In this document: one piece after another, positions 15,693 to 20,752 of the stretch | How positions within the stretch are numbered: position 1 is the stretch's first letter | Layout: each line of letters begins with the position of its first letter | DNA from: a virus | DNA length: 20,752 bases | Reading direction: 5' to 3' (one strand) | Virus record (IMG/VR): IMGVR_UViG_3300042922_000574 | Span: 1-20,752 of that record | Notes under the pieces: generated by a model | The model's database searches: none | Seen by the model: the letters and a program-made list of their open reading frames with translations, nothing else | What the model was told of the DNA's origin: nothing | Program-made: the position numbers and the translations under genes

Positions 15693-16025
15693 ATGTGGGC
15701 AGTTAAGTCTGATGGCTCTTGGCGGTGTGTGGATTCGTCCATCCCGGTTGAGCCGGGCGAATCTGTTTTTGAAGAAATACCCGAATGGGCATTTAGAGCC
15801 GCTGAGCAAAAACTTGAATCGCAGGAGGCGGAGAGGGTTGGTGCGGTTTGGCGTGATGAGGAGCTTTCCATAATCGCTGACCAACTCATGGCTATTGAAG
15901 AGAGTGAGGCAGGAGTAGAAGTCGCGGATCTCCTGCCTGGTTCAAGGTTTTCTTGGCTTAGCTATCGGTCGGCAGTGCGCAAATGGGCTGGCGCCGTGGA
16001 GCGCAAACCTGACCGCCCAGTTTGA
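15693..16025 (+). CDS. Tail fibre-associated assembly chaperone (Phage_tail_APC-like)
   Basis: This 110-residue protein starts at ATG 15693 (MWAVKSDGSWRCVDSS), with AAAGGTG (15681-15687) 5 nt upstream. ATG 15678 would place that Shine-Dalgarno inside the gene. The N-terminal part is a small strand domain; the helical C-terminal half, about residues 47-103, has RDEELSIIADQLMAIEES and FSWLSYRSAVRKWAGA, the arg-asp-glu-leu and tryptophan-leu-x-tyr-arg pattern of the chaperones that follow fibre genes in Pseudomonas phages. It probably helps the upstream fibre fold or trimerise. It is the last gene before the AT-rich acyltransferase cassette. Confidence 0.72.
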   Translation: MWAVKSDGSWRCVDSSIPVEPGESVFEEIPEWAFRAAEQKLESQEAERVGAVWRDEELSIIADQLMAIEESEAGVEVADLLPGSRFSWLSYRSAVRKWAGAVERKPDRPV

Positions 16026-16051
16026 TTGTTGCAACAAATACCTCAGCCTCC

Positions 16052-16060
16052 TGCTAAAAT
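16052..16060 (+). promoter_or_regulatory. Possible extended -10 promoter for the plus-strand acyltransferase
   Basis: TGCTAAAAT has the TGn extended -10 element next to TAAAAT (5 of 6 to TATAAT). A start of transcription about 7 nt later would leave a short leader before ATG 16086. The nearest -35-like TTGCAA (16029-16034) is 20 nt away, which is long, so the extended -10 would have to compensate. Confidence 0.35.
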
Positions 16061-16085
16061 GTCATTTTCGGTACGTTCGGTCGAC

Positions 16086-17141
16086 ATGAATAATAAGCAC
16101 ATGCCAGCCCTTGACGGGCTTCGAGGGATTGCGGCTCTTATAGTGGTTGTCAGTCACTACAGCAACGAAACAAATCTATGGGGTGGTTCCCTTGGGTCAG
16201 GTGCTGGCCAAGCAGGCGTCATATTATTTTTCATTCTATCGGGCTTCCTGATAACCAAGCTTCATATTGATCAGCAGTTCAATTTAACAAACTGCGGAAC
16301 GTACGCTATCCGAAGAATTGCCAGGGTCTACCCTTACTTTGTGATTGTCGCTGCGCTTCCAGCCTTCTTAGTTTGGGTTGGCTTTCCAGGCAAGATAGGA
16401 ATGGTTGAAATCGATTCGTTTCCTAAATATTTACGACAGATTCTTCTAGTAGAGCGAGGCGCTAACGTATTTTGGACTATTCAGGTTGAGATATTATTCT
16501 ATGCAAGCTTTATCGGTATTTGGATTTTTGCTAGAGCGGTAAGAAACTCGATAATCGTTTTTGTGATGGTTGCCCTTGTCATGGTTTGTAGCCTATTACT
16601 CAAGCCTAAGACAGGGTTTCTGTTCTTCGACTCAGCGCACATCTTTTTGATTGGCGTCCTTTCAGCGATTGCTTACAAATGGATGCCGAATAGACTTACT
16701 GGCTTAGCATGGTCTGTTGCAGGCTTGTCTCTGCTTTTGTCTGTACCTTTGACGTTTCCGGTGATTTATAAGTCATTGACTGGGGTTGAGATTGATCCAT
16801 GGCTTAGTATTCTTGTTCTAGCACAGTTAGCTACGCTCTTTAATCTCTCTCTAAGAGGGTCAGGTCTATTGGGTGGTTTCCTTTCTAGCAAAGTGCTTGT
16901 TTGGTTAGGTAAGATTTCCTACTCAATTTACTTACTGCATTACTTTGTATTGGTTGGTTTTCTTTCCTTGGCTGGGCCTGTACCAAATCATGCTATATAT
17001 TTCACCTGTGTCATGAGCTTGGTTATACCGATTTCATGGGTTGGATATAAATATGTAGAGATGCCGGTCCAGAGGCTTGTGTTAAACATGCCGACTGCCG
17101 CCAGTCGGCTTTTTTCAATACGAGCAAGTAAGGTGATTTAG
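16086..17141 (+). CDS. Membrane O-acyltransferase, acyltransferase-3 family (putative O-antigen modification)
   Basis: This 351-residue integral inner-membrane protein has about ten hydrophobic helices. ATG 16086 (MNNKHMPALDGLRG) is preferred; the frame is open to 16026 and has ATG 16059 inside the putative promoter. Family motifs are LDGLRGIAALIVVVSHYSN with R13 and H24, VILFFILSGFLITKL, RRIARVYPYF, and the late KISYSIYLLHYFVLV. These enzymes move acetyl groups onto surface sugars; in phages they change O-antigen and block re-infection. Codon use is strikingly AT-rich compared with flanking tail genes, a sign of recent transfer. A strong terminator hairpin lies inside its last 18 codons. The substrate cannot be told from sequence. 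Confidence 0.85.
   Translation: MNNKHMPALDGLRGIAALIVVVSHYSNETNLWGGSLGSGAGQAGVILFFILSGFLITKLHIDQQFNLTNCGTYAIRRIARVYPYFVIVAALPAFLVWVGFPGKIGMVEIDSFPKYLRQILLVERGANVFWTIQVEILFYASFIGIWIFARAVRNSIIVFVMVALVMVCSLLLKPKTGFLFFDSAHIFLIGVLSAIAYKWMPNRLTGLAWSVAGLSLLLSVPLTFPVIYKSLTGVEIDPWLSILVLAQLATLFNLSLRGSGLLGGFLSSKVLVWLGKISYSIYLLHYFVLVGFLSLAGPVPNHAIYFTCVMSLVIPISWVGYKYVEMPVQRLVLNMPTAASRLFSIRASKVI
17090..17115 (+). terminator. Intrinsic terminator inside the 3' end of the acyltransferase CDS
   Basis: GCCGACTG (17090-17097) pairs perfectly with CAGTCGGC (17102-17109) around CCGC, followed by six T (17110-17115). It ends about 24 nt before the stop codon TAG 17139-17141, so a transcript ended here would lack the stop. 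Confidence 0.7.
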
Positions 17142-17168
17142 GTGGCATAGCGTTTCTATAAATAATCG

Positions 17169-17191
17169 GCCCGCATTCGCGGGCTTTTTTT
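17169..17191 (+). terminator. Intrinsic terminator before the SleB-type hydrolase
   Basis: GCCCGC (17169-17174) pairs with GCGGGC (17179-17184) around ATTC, followed by seven T (17185-17191). It is the second terminator behind the acyltransferase and lies about 5 nt before TCTGGAG, the Shine-Dalgarno of the next gene. Confidence 0.85.
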
Positions 17192-17207
17192 CGTCTGGAG
17201 AAAAGTG

Positions 17208-17630
17208 ATGCCTGTAACCGAGAAAGACCGCGACATCCTCGCCCGCACAATTTGGGGTGAGGCGAGAGGCGAGGGAACCGCTGGCCAGATCGCCGTGGCC
17301 TGGACGATCCGCAACCGCGTGTTCGATGGAAAGGAAAAGTCGTGGTGGGGGGAGGGCTATGCCGGCGTCTGTCAGAAGCCGTGGCAGTTCAGCTGCTGGA
17401 ACAAGACCGATCCAAATTATCAGTTCCTGATCGGCGTGAAACAGATCCCGTTCCGCGAGCTGGCGCAGTGCCGTATCGCTGCTGACCAGGTCATCGATGG
17501 CAAGGTGCAGGACCCAACAGGCGGGGCCACCCACTATTACGCCACCAGCATCAAGGCGCCTGCATGGGCGGCAAAGGCAAAGCAGACATTCAGGCTCGGT
17601 CACCACATCTTCTTCAAGGATGTGCCGTGA
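17208..17630 (+). CDS. Cell wall hydrolase, SleB/Hydrolase_2 type
   Basis: This 140-residue protein starts at ATG 17208 with GGAG 7 nt upstream (GTG 17205 would leave only 4 nt). No signal peptide is visible. The N-terminal motif LARTIWGEARGEGTAGQIAV with a likely catalytic E18, and VCQKPWQFSCWN at about 54-65, are those of SleB-like lytic transglycosylase/amidase domains that cut peptidoglycan; residues about 101-120 hold DPTGGATHYYATS, also conserved. It could serve as an endolysin or as a virion-linked enzyme. It sits directly after an acyltransferase cassette and is separated from the GH19 endolysin and Rz/Rz1 by a second one, so the phage has two unrelated muralytic genes. Confidence 0.85.
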   Translation: MPVTEKDRDILARTIWGEARGEGTAGQIAVAWTIRNRVFDGKEKSWWGEGYAGVCQKPWQFSCWNKTDPNYQFLIGVKQIPFRELAQCRIAADQVIDGKVQDPTGGATHYYATSIKAPAWAAKAKQTFRLGHHIFFKDVP

Positions 17631-17673
17631 GGCAGCCGCTATCCTGTTGCTGAACCCAAAGGCAGGAGGCGGC

Positions 17674-17712
17674 ATGGAAAGTGTAGAACTAAGTAGGTGG
17701 CGTTCTCTCTAA
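17674..17712 (+). other. Twelve-codon ORF with a perfect Shine-Dalgarno (possible truncated gene)
   Basis: AGGAGG (17664-17669) lies 4 nt before ATG 17674, followed by MESVELSRWRSL and TAA 17710-17712. The sequence becomes AT-rich within the last few codons, where the minus-strand acyltransferase cassette begins. This looks like the 5' stump of a phage gene, perhaps a holin, cut by the insertion; its identity cannot be read. Confidence 0.35.
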
Positions 17713-17744
17713 AGAAAATTACGATATTTGAGATGGGCTGAGTA

Positions 17745-17769
17745 TAGGCGGTCCTCACATCCACGCCTA
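17745..17769 (-). terminator. Weak hairpin at the end of the minus-strand acyltransferase
   Basis: On the minus strand TAGGCG pairs with CGCCTA (plus coordinates 17764-17769 and 17745-17750) around a 13-nt loop, overlapping the TAG stop. No T run follows on that strand, so termination would be inefficient. Confidence 0.3.
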
Positions 17770-18903
17770 AGAATTCTTGAGTTCCTCTTTGCTATCTTTA
17801 ATTTTATATTCATGTTGGTCTGCCCAGTATAACAGTCTGGCCCTGATGTGACCCGATAGCCGGCTCTCAAGATAATGATGAGAGATAGTAGCAAGAAGCA
17901 ATGCAACTGATGTGGTGAGAAATACATGCGACCATGTATGCGTCAAATCTGGTCGTCCCAAAGCTGTTATCAATTTGGACAATACTTGCTGCGCTATCGG
18001 GTGGCAAAGATAAAGCGAGAAGGATATCTTGCCTAGCCATAATAGTACTGGTGGGGCTTTGATTGCATCAACGGAGCCGGATATTGACAGCAGGATGAAA
18101 GCAAGAGCAAGTGGTCCGCCCCACTGGTCCATTCCATGAAATTTGTAAAGGCCCGAGTAGGCGCACCAAATTGCGAATGCCACGGCTATTAGCGTGATTG
18201 AATAATCGACATGGCCACGCGGTAGTCTCAACTTTGAGCTGAATGCGACGCCCGCGATAACTCCGGCTGGGAATGTCCAGAGCATTGGATTGGTTATCAG
18301 ATTTAAGTATCGCGACTCGAAGCCATAGTTGTTCATTGCACTCGTTGAAACATAGCCCGTAGTGATAAGTGGTAAAATAATAAGAGATGCTACTAGCCAA
18401 AGCATCGCCACAGTCCAGCGATGCTTGCCAGCCATAAGGCAGAGCCCAAATACTAGATAGAAATACATCTCGAAATTGAGCGTCCAGCCTACGCTCCAAG
18501 GCATGTCAAAAAAAGGAGGATTATTAGAGTTGATTGGTATGAAAATAAAGCTAAGAAGTATTTCTTTAAGGTGTATCGGAGCGCTTAAATACTCTCCATT
18601 TTTAACTAGCAATAAGCCTGTAATTGCTACTACTAGATAGACTGGCAGTATTCTCGATCCGCGCTTGATTAAAAACTTGATAGTGTACTTCAACGTGCCA
18701 TCAGCGTCCCTAGTCGTGTAGGCCATGATGAAGCCGCTGATTAAGAAAAAAAGATCCACTCCCATCGCACCTGGAAAGAAAACGGCTTCAGCTAGCCCTT
18801 CACTCGGTGTTCCCAGTAGAAAGTATCGGGCATGCGTGAAGACCACCAATATAGCTGCGACGCCACGCAGGCATTGAAGCCACTCCAAATTCCTCGTTTC
18901 CAT
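17767..18903 (-). CDS. Membrane O-acyltransferase, acyltransferase-3 family, minus strand
   Basis: This 378-residue multi-helix inner-membrane protein is transcribed against the late operon. ATG 18903-18901 (METRNLEWLQCLRG) has AAGGA 5 nt upstream, so the longer frame to 19032 is not used. Motifs are CLRGVAAILVVFTHARY with R13 and H24, MGVDLFFLISGFIMAY, KRGSRILPVYL, and KISFSLYLCHPIAQQVL near the C-terminus. The same family covers OafA-like O-antigen acetylases. It is only loosely similar to the plus-strand acyltransferase outside these motifs, so the pair is not a recent duplication. Low GC relative to the flanking lysis genes and an own promoter mark it as a lysogenic-conversion cassette. 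The acyl acceptor is unknown. Confidence 0.85.
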   Translation of the reverse strand: METRNLEWLQCLRGVAAILVVFTHARYFLLGTPSEGLAEAVFFPGAMGVDLFFLISGFIMAYTTRDADGTLKYTIKFLIKRGSRILPVYLVVAITGLLLVKNGEYLSAPIHLKEILLSFIFIPINSNNPPFFDMPWSVGWTLNFEMYFYLVFGLCLMAGKHRWTVAMLWLVASLIILPLITTGYVSTSAMNNYGFESRYLNLITNPMLWTFPAGVIAGVAFSSKLRLPRGHVDYSITLIAVAFAIWCAYSGLYKFHGMDQWGGPLALAFILLSISGSVDAIKAPPVLLWLGKISFSLYLCHPIAQQVLSKLITALGRPDLTHTWSHVFLTTSVALLLATISHHYLESRLSGHIRARLLYWADQHEYKIKDSKEELKNS

Positions 18904-18934
18904 GTTGTTCCTTTTTAAATATATATCGGCGTTG

Positions 18935-18962
18935 ATTATACGTAGCCAACTCTGAGTGGCCA
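18935..18962 (-). promoter_or_regulatory. Promoter of the minus-strand acyltransferase
   Basis: Read on the minus strand, TGGCCA (plus 18957-18962; 4 of 6 to TTGACA) and a perfect TATAAT (plus 18935-18940) are 16 nt apart, ending about 32 nt before ATG 18903. It would let a lysogen transcribe the gene independently of phage late transcription. The -35 lies in the palindrome GTGGCCAC, which might be an operator. Confidence 0.55.
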
Positions 18963-19014
18963 CTGGGTACGGGCCATTTGTAGTGAGTTGCGGTCTATCA
19001 CCAGTGGAGAAACT

Positions 19015-19548
19015 ATGTCTATCACTACGCAAAATTTGCTGCTGATTCTACCGAACGCCCGCACCCAAGCGGGCGTTTTTGTTTCCGCCCTGAACACTGC
19101 CATGCAGCACTACCAGATCGTCGGCCCAAAGCGCGTTGCCGCGTTCATCGCTCAGATCGGCCATGAATCTGGCCAGCTGCGCTACGTCCGTGAGATCTGG
19201 GGGCCGACTGCCGCTCAGCGCGGTTATGAGGGACGCGAAGACCTGGGCAATACCGTGCCGGGCGACGGGCGCAAGTATTGCGGACGAGGACTGGTCCAGA
19301 TCACCGGCCGGGCGAACTACGCCAAGTGCGGCGAGGCGCTGGGTCTCGACCTGATCAATCACCCTGAATTGCTTGAGCTGCCGCAGCATGCCGCTATGTC
19401 AGCAGCGTGGTTCTGGAAGCAGAAGGGCTTGAATGATTTGGCCGATCGGGACGACTTCAACACCATCACCCGCCGCATAAACGGCGGGTTGAACGGCTTG
19501 CAGGATCGTCTGGAAATCTGGAAGAAGGCGCGCGAGGTGCTGGCGTGA
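19015..19548 (+). CDS. GH19 (chitinase-type) endolysin
   Basis: This 177-residue protein starts at ATG 19015, with TGGAGA 4-5 nt upstream; the frame extends to 18988 without a Shine-Dalgarno. It belongs to glycoside hydrolase family 19, and phage members cut the glycan strand of peptidoglycan at lysis. The catalytic pair is probably E51 (QIGHESGQL) and E60 (YVREIWGPTAAQ); GRGLVQITGRANYAKCGEALG at about 90-110 and TRRINGG near 156 are also conserved. No signal peptide or transmembrane segment is seen, so a holin should be needed. Its GTGA junction with Rz puts it in a lysis cassette. A strong hairpin lies over codons 14-21. Confidence 0.9.
   Translation: MSITTQNLLLILPNARTQAGVFVSALNTAMQHYQIVGPKRVAAFIAQIGHESGQLRYVREIWGPTAAQRGYEGREDLGNTVPGDGRKYCGRGLVQITGRANYAKCGEALGLDLINHPELLELPQHAAMSAAWFWKQKGLNDLADRDDFNTITRRINGGLNGLQDRLEIWKKAREVLA
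19054..19080 (+). terminator. Terminator-like hairpin inside the endolysin gene
   Basis: AACGCCCGC (19054-19062) pairs perfectly with GCGGGCGTT (19069-19077) around ACCCAA, followed by T to 19080: a classic terminator shape, lying 39 nt after the start codon. It encodes NARTQAGVF, a normal stretch for the family, so the structure may be coincidental or an attenuator. Confidence 0.45.
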
Positions 19549-20066
19549 CCGTGCCGTGGCGGTTGATCGGCTTGCTGGTGCTGGCGCTCGCCGGCTTCGG
19601 CAGCGCCTGGCAGTTTCAGGACTGGCGCTACGGCCGCCAGTTGGCCGAGCAGGCCAAGCTCAACGGCGAGACGCTCAATCAGCTTGCCACGGCCGGCGCT
19701 GAGGCGCAGAAGGCCTAACAAGACAAGCGGCTGGCGCTCGAGCAAAAGCTGGCAGCCAGTGAGCAAACCCATTACAGGAAATTGAGTGATGCCCAACGTG
19801 ACCAGGATCGCCTGCGCGATCGCCTTGCCACTGCTGATCTGCGGCTGTCAGTCCTCATCGATGCGGATTCAGCCGGTGGCTGTGACGTGCCAAAGGCCCC
19901 CGGCGCCGGCCGCGTGGATCATGCAGCCGTACGAGCCCGACTTGACCCGGCGCATGCTCAACGAATTATCGCCATCACCAACACCGGTGACCGTGGACTG
20001 ATCGCGTTGCAGGCGTGTCAGGCCTATGTGAGGGCACTCAGTTCTGCCGATCCCGCGCATCCCTGA
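19545..20066 (+). pseudogene. Rz: Rz inner-membrane spanin, interrupted by an ochre codon
   Basis: The frame starts at GTG 19545 in a GTGA overlap with the endolysin stop. It reads MTVPWRLIGLLVLALAGFGSAW, an N-terminal membrane helix, then a charged alanine/glutamine-rich coiled coil. At 19716-19718 the frame hits TAA after EAQKA (residue 57), then resumes as QDKRLALEQKLAASEQTHYR and runs to TGA 20064-20066 (RDRLATADLRLSV, RALSSADPAHP). Without the stop it would be 173 residues, normal for Pseudomonas phage Rz. A single C-to-T change (CAA to TAA) explains it. The rest of the frame is intact, so the mutation looks recent. A sequencing error is possible. Rz with Rz1 bridges the two membranes to rupture the outer membrane in lysis. 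Confidence 0.85.
19789..20001 (+). CDS. Rz1: Rz1 outer-membrane spanin lipoprotein, nested in Rz
   Basis: This 70-residue protein lies in the +1 frame relative to Rz, wholly inside its 3' part. ATG 19789 (or GTG 19786) follows AGGA at 19776-19779. MPNVTRIACAIALPLLICGC is a short lipoprotein signal with the modified cysteine at residue 20 (ICGC; a C at -2 is unusual but tolerated). The mature part is short and proline-rich (CQRPPAPAAWI, SPSPTPV), the Rz1 hallmark. It is intact although Rz is interrupted 70 nt upstream of its start, so any translational coupling to Rz is probably reduced. It should work with Rz, not alone. Confidence 0.82.
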   Translation: MPNVTRIACAIALPLLICGCQSSSMRIQPVAVTCQRPPAPAAWIMQPYEPDLTRRMLNELSPSPTPVTVD

Positions 20067-20364
20067 GAAGGCTCTGATTCTCTTGGAAGAGATGGTCCCT
20101 CTGGTGCGACACCTCAGCGAATCTGCGTTTTTCGCTCAGTAACTCCCCCTCGGTGTACTGAAGCTTTGCCCTGAGAGAGTTACGCTCCTCCCTGAGAGCG
20201 TCATTGTCTCTGACCAAGCCCTGAATATTTTCCCGTGCACGCTCCAGCTTGAGGGTGAGAGCTTCGAATTCGTTCTCGTACATCCTGAGCTGGTGTCGGC
20301 ACGTTTCGAGCGGGGTCGGGTTGCCGAGCCAATCGTCGGTGTCTTCTATATAGAGGGGGTCCAC
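20038..20364 (-). CDS. Predicted coiled-coil protein under a LexA-box-like site
   Basis: This 108-residue, highly charged protein starts at GTG 20364-20362 (MDPLYIEDTDDW), with AAGG 7 nt upstream. The first 25 residues are acidic; from about residue 22 to the end it is almost continuous coiled coil with leucine heptads (LETCRHQLRMYENEFEALTL, VRDNDALREERNSLRAKLQ). No catalytic motif is visible. Its stop lies 29 nt inside the convergent Rz 3' end. A LexA-box-like site overlaps the expected promoter region 18-37 nt upstream of the start, so it is probably SOS-induced. I do not recognise a named family. Coding potential is supported by the codon pattern, Shine-Dalgarno and control site. Confidence 0.6.
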   Translation of the reverse strand: MDPLYIEDTDDWLGNPTPLETCRHQLRMYENEFEALTLKLERARENIQGLVRDNDALREERNSLRAKLQYTEGELLSEKRRFAEVSHQRDHLFQENQSLLRDARDRQN

Positions 20365-20381
20365 GTGAGCGCCTTACTGGA

Positions 20382-20401
20382 TACTGGTTGCATATACAGT
20401 A
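20382..20401 (-). promoter_or_regulatory. LexA (SOS) box upstream of the coiled-coil gene
   Basis: The plus strand reads TACTGGTTGCATATACAGTA. It has CTG (20384-20386), ten bases, then CAG (20397-20399), and on the minus strand it matches TACTGTATATATATACAGTA at 16 of 20 positions. It lies 18 nt upstream of GTG 20364, where a bound repressor would cover the promoter or start region. Confidence 0.75.
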
Positions 20402-20442
20402 ATCGAGAGGCGGAACGTAGGCGAGGCTGCGGCGACGAGCTG

Positions 20443-20652
20443 TCAGTCCGGCGCCATCAAAACAGCCAAGGTCATTTTGATGAATTCTTCATTCCGATCG
20501 AGCGCGGCCAGAGAGCTTCGGACATTTTCGGCGACATCGGCTGATCCGCGCTGCTCGACCCAAAGGGTGAGCTCCATGATGGCGGCTTCAAGGGCAAGTT
20601 GGTTTTCGTTGATCTTGGCGAGCAGGGAAGGGAGTAGATCTGAGTTCGGCAT
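20443..20652 (-). CDS. Small acidic helical protein, unknown function
   Basis: This 69-residue protein starts at ATG 20652-20650 (MPNSDLLPSLLAKINENQLALEAA) with GGAGG 7 nt upstream, a strong Shine-Dalgarno. It is helical and acidic, with LWVEQRGSADVAENVRSSLA and LDRNEEFIKMTLAVLM, and no signal peptide. Similar small proteins occur in Pseudomonas genomes near prophages, from memory only. It lies 78 nt upstream of the coiled-coil gene on the same strand, with the first LexA box in between. A second LexA-box-like site stands about 76 nt before its start. Together they look like a short SOS-controlled run of genes at the prophage edge. Confidence 0.68.
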   Translation of the reverse strand: MPNSDLLPSLLAKINENQLALEAAIMELTLWVEQRGSADVAENVRSSLAALDRNEEFIKMTLAVLMAPD

Positions 20653-20727
20653 TGGGTGTCCTCCATGGAAGAACCCAGAATAGCAGAGGGAGATTTGATC
20701 GGCAGAACGCCGGGGAAGGGCAGAGCA

Positions 20728-20743
20728 CTGTAGGAAAATACAG
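20728..20743. promoter_or_regulatory. Second LexA-box-like site
   Basis: CTGTAGGAAAATACAG has the CTG-N10-CAG form with an AT-rich core. It is about 76 nt upstream of the start at 20652 on the minus strand, or it could serve a gene to the right of the window. The spacing to the visible gene is longer than usual. Confidence 0.6.
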
Positions 20744-20752
20744 CGCTAAGTT

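Noticed and set aside
18904-19032. 43-residue N-terminal extension of the minus-strand acyltransferase
   Set aside because: It contains the TATAAT promoter and overlaps the endolysin start, while ATG 18903 has an ideal AAGGA site.
20293-20544. Plus-strand frame over the two small minus genes
   Set aside because: No Shine-Dalgarno, no family pattern, and it lies over the LexA box that belongs to the minus gene.
1-20752. Reading the window as an F-type (headless) tailocin
   Set aside because: The connector, joining and gp10-like genes at the left edge serve capsid attachment, so a full phage is more likely. Capsid genes themselves are outside the window.
1-20752. tRNA, CRISPR array, insertion sequence, integrase or att site
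   Set aside because: None was seen by reading. Direct repeats marking prophage ends would need flanking sequence.

Overview
The window is the tail and lysis part of a temperate lambda-like siphophage, almost certainly a prophage (or the phage itself) of a Pseudomonas, probably of the fluorescens group. The basis is the lambda gene order (neck, terminator, tube, G/GT, H, M, L, K, I, J), GC-rich codon use in the structural genes, Pseudomonas-phage-style tail proteins recognised from memory (not by a search), and LexA boxes of the CTG-N10-CAG type. Head-tail connector genes at the left edge argue for a real phage rather than a headless F-type tailocin.

Layout. 1-1661: end of a DnaT-like/gp6-like connector, a putative head-tail joining protein, an HK97 gp10-like tail completion protein and a tail terminator. 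1731-3091: tail tube and the two tail assembly chaperone frames joined by a -1 ribosomal slip (G GGA AAC). 3119-8029: tape measure, minor tail proteins M and L, and the JAMM+NlpC/P60 protein K. 8030-8880: first moron block, an Imm-like SHOCT membrane protein and a lipoprotein, closed by a terminator. 8897-9487: I. 9493-9907: a minus-strand two-helix membrane gene followed by a terminator. 9908-13474: J. 13471-16025: two related small tip proteins, a tail fibre and a fibre-type assembly chaperone. 16026-17191: AT-rich acyltransferase cassette with its own promoter and two terminators. 17208-17630: SleB-type hydrolase. 17767-18962: second AT-rich acyltransferase on the minus strand with its own promoter. 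19015-20066: GH19 endolysin and Rz/Rz1, with Rz broken by an ochre codon. 20038-20752: two small minus-strand genes, each preceded by a LexA-box-like site.

The rightward structural genes are tightly packed, many with ATGA or TGATG junctions, and would form one late operon. Hairpin-plus-T-tract terminators sit just before several Shine-Dalgarno sequences, so the late operon presumably needs antitermination. The most notable theme is five accessory genes spliced into the tail/lysis operon at gene boundaries (Imm-like, lipoprotein, two-helix membrane protein, two O-antigen-type acyltransferases). All five are predicted envelope proteins, as expected for superinfection exclusion or seroconversion. 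That joint role is inferred, not shown. No holin, integrase, att site, tRNA or CRISPR was recognised.
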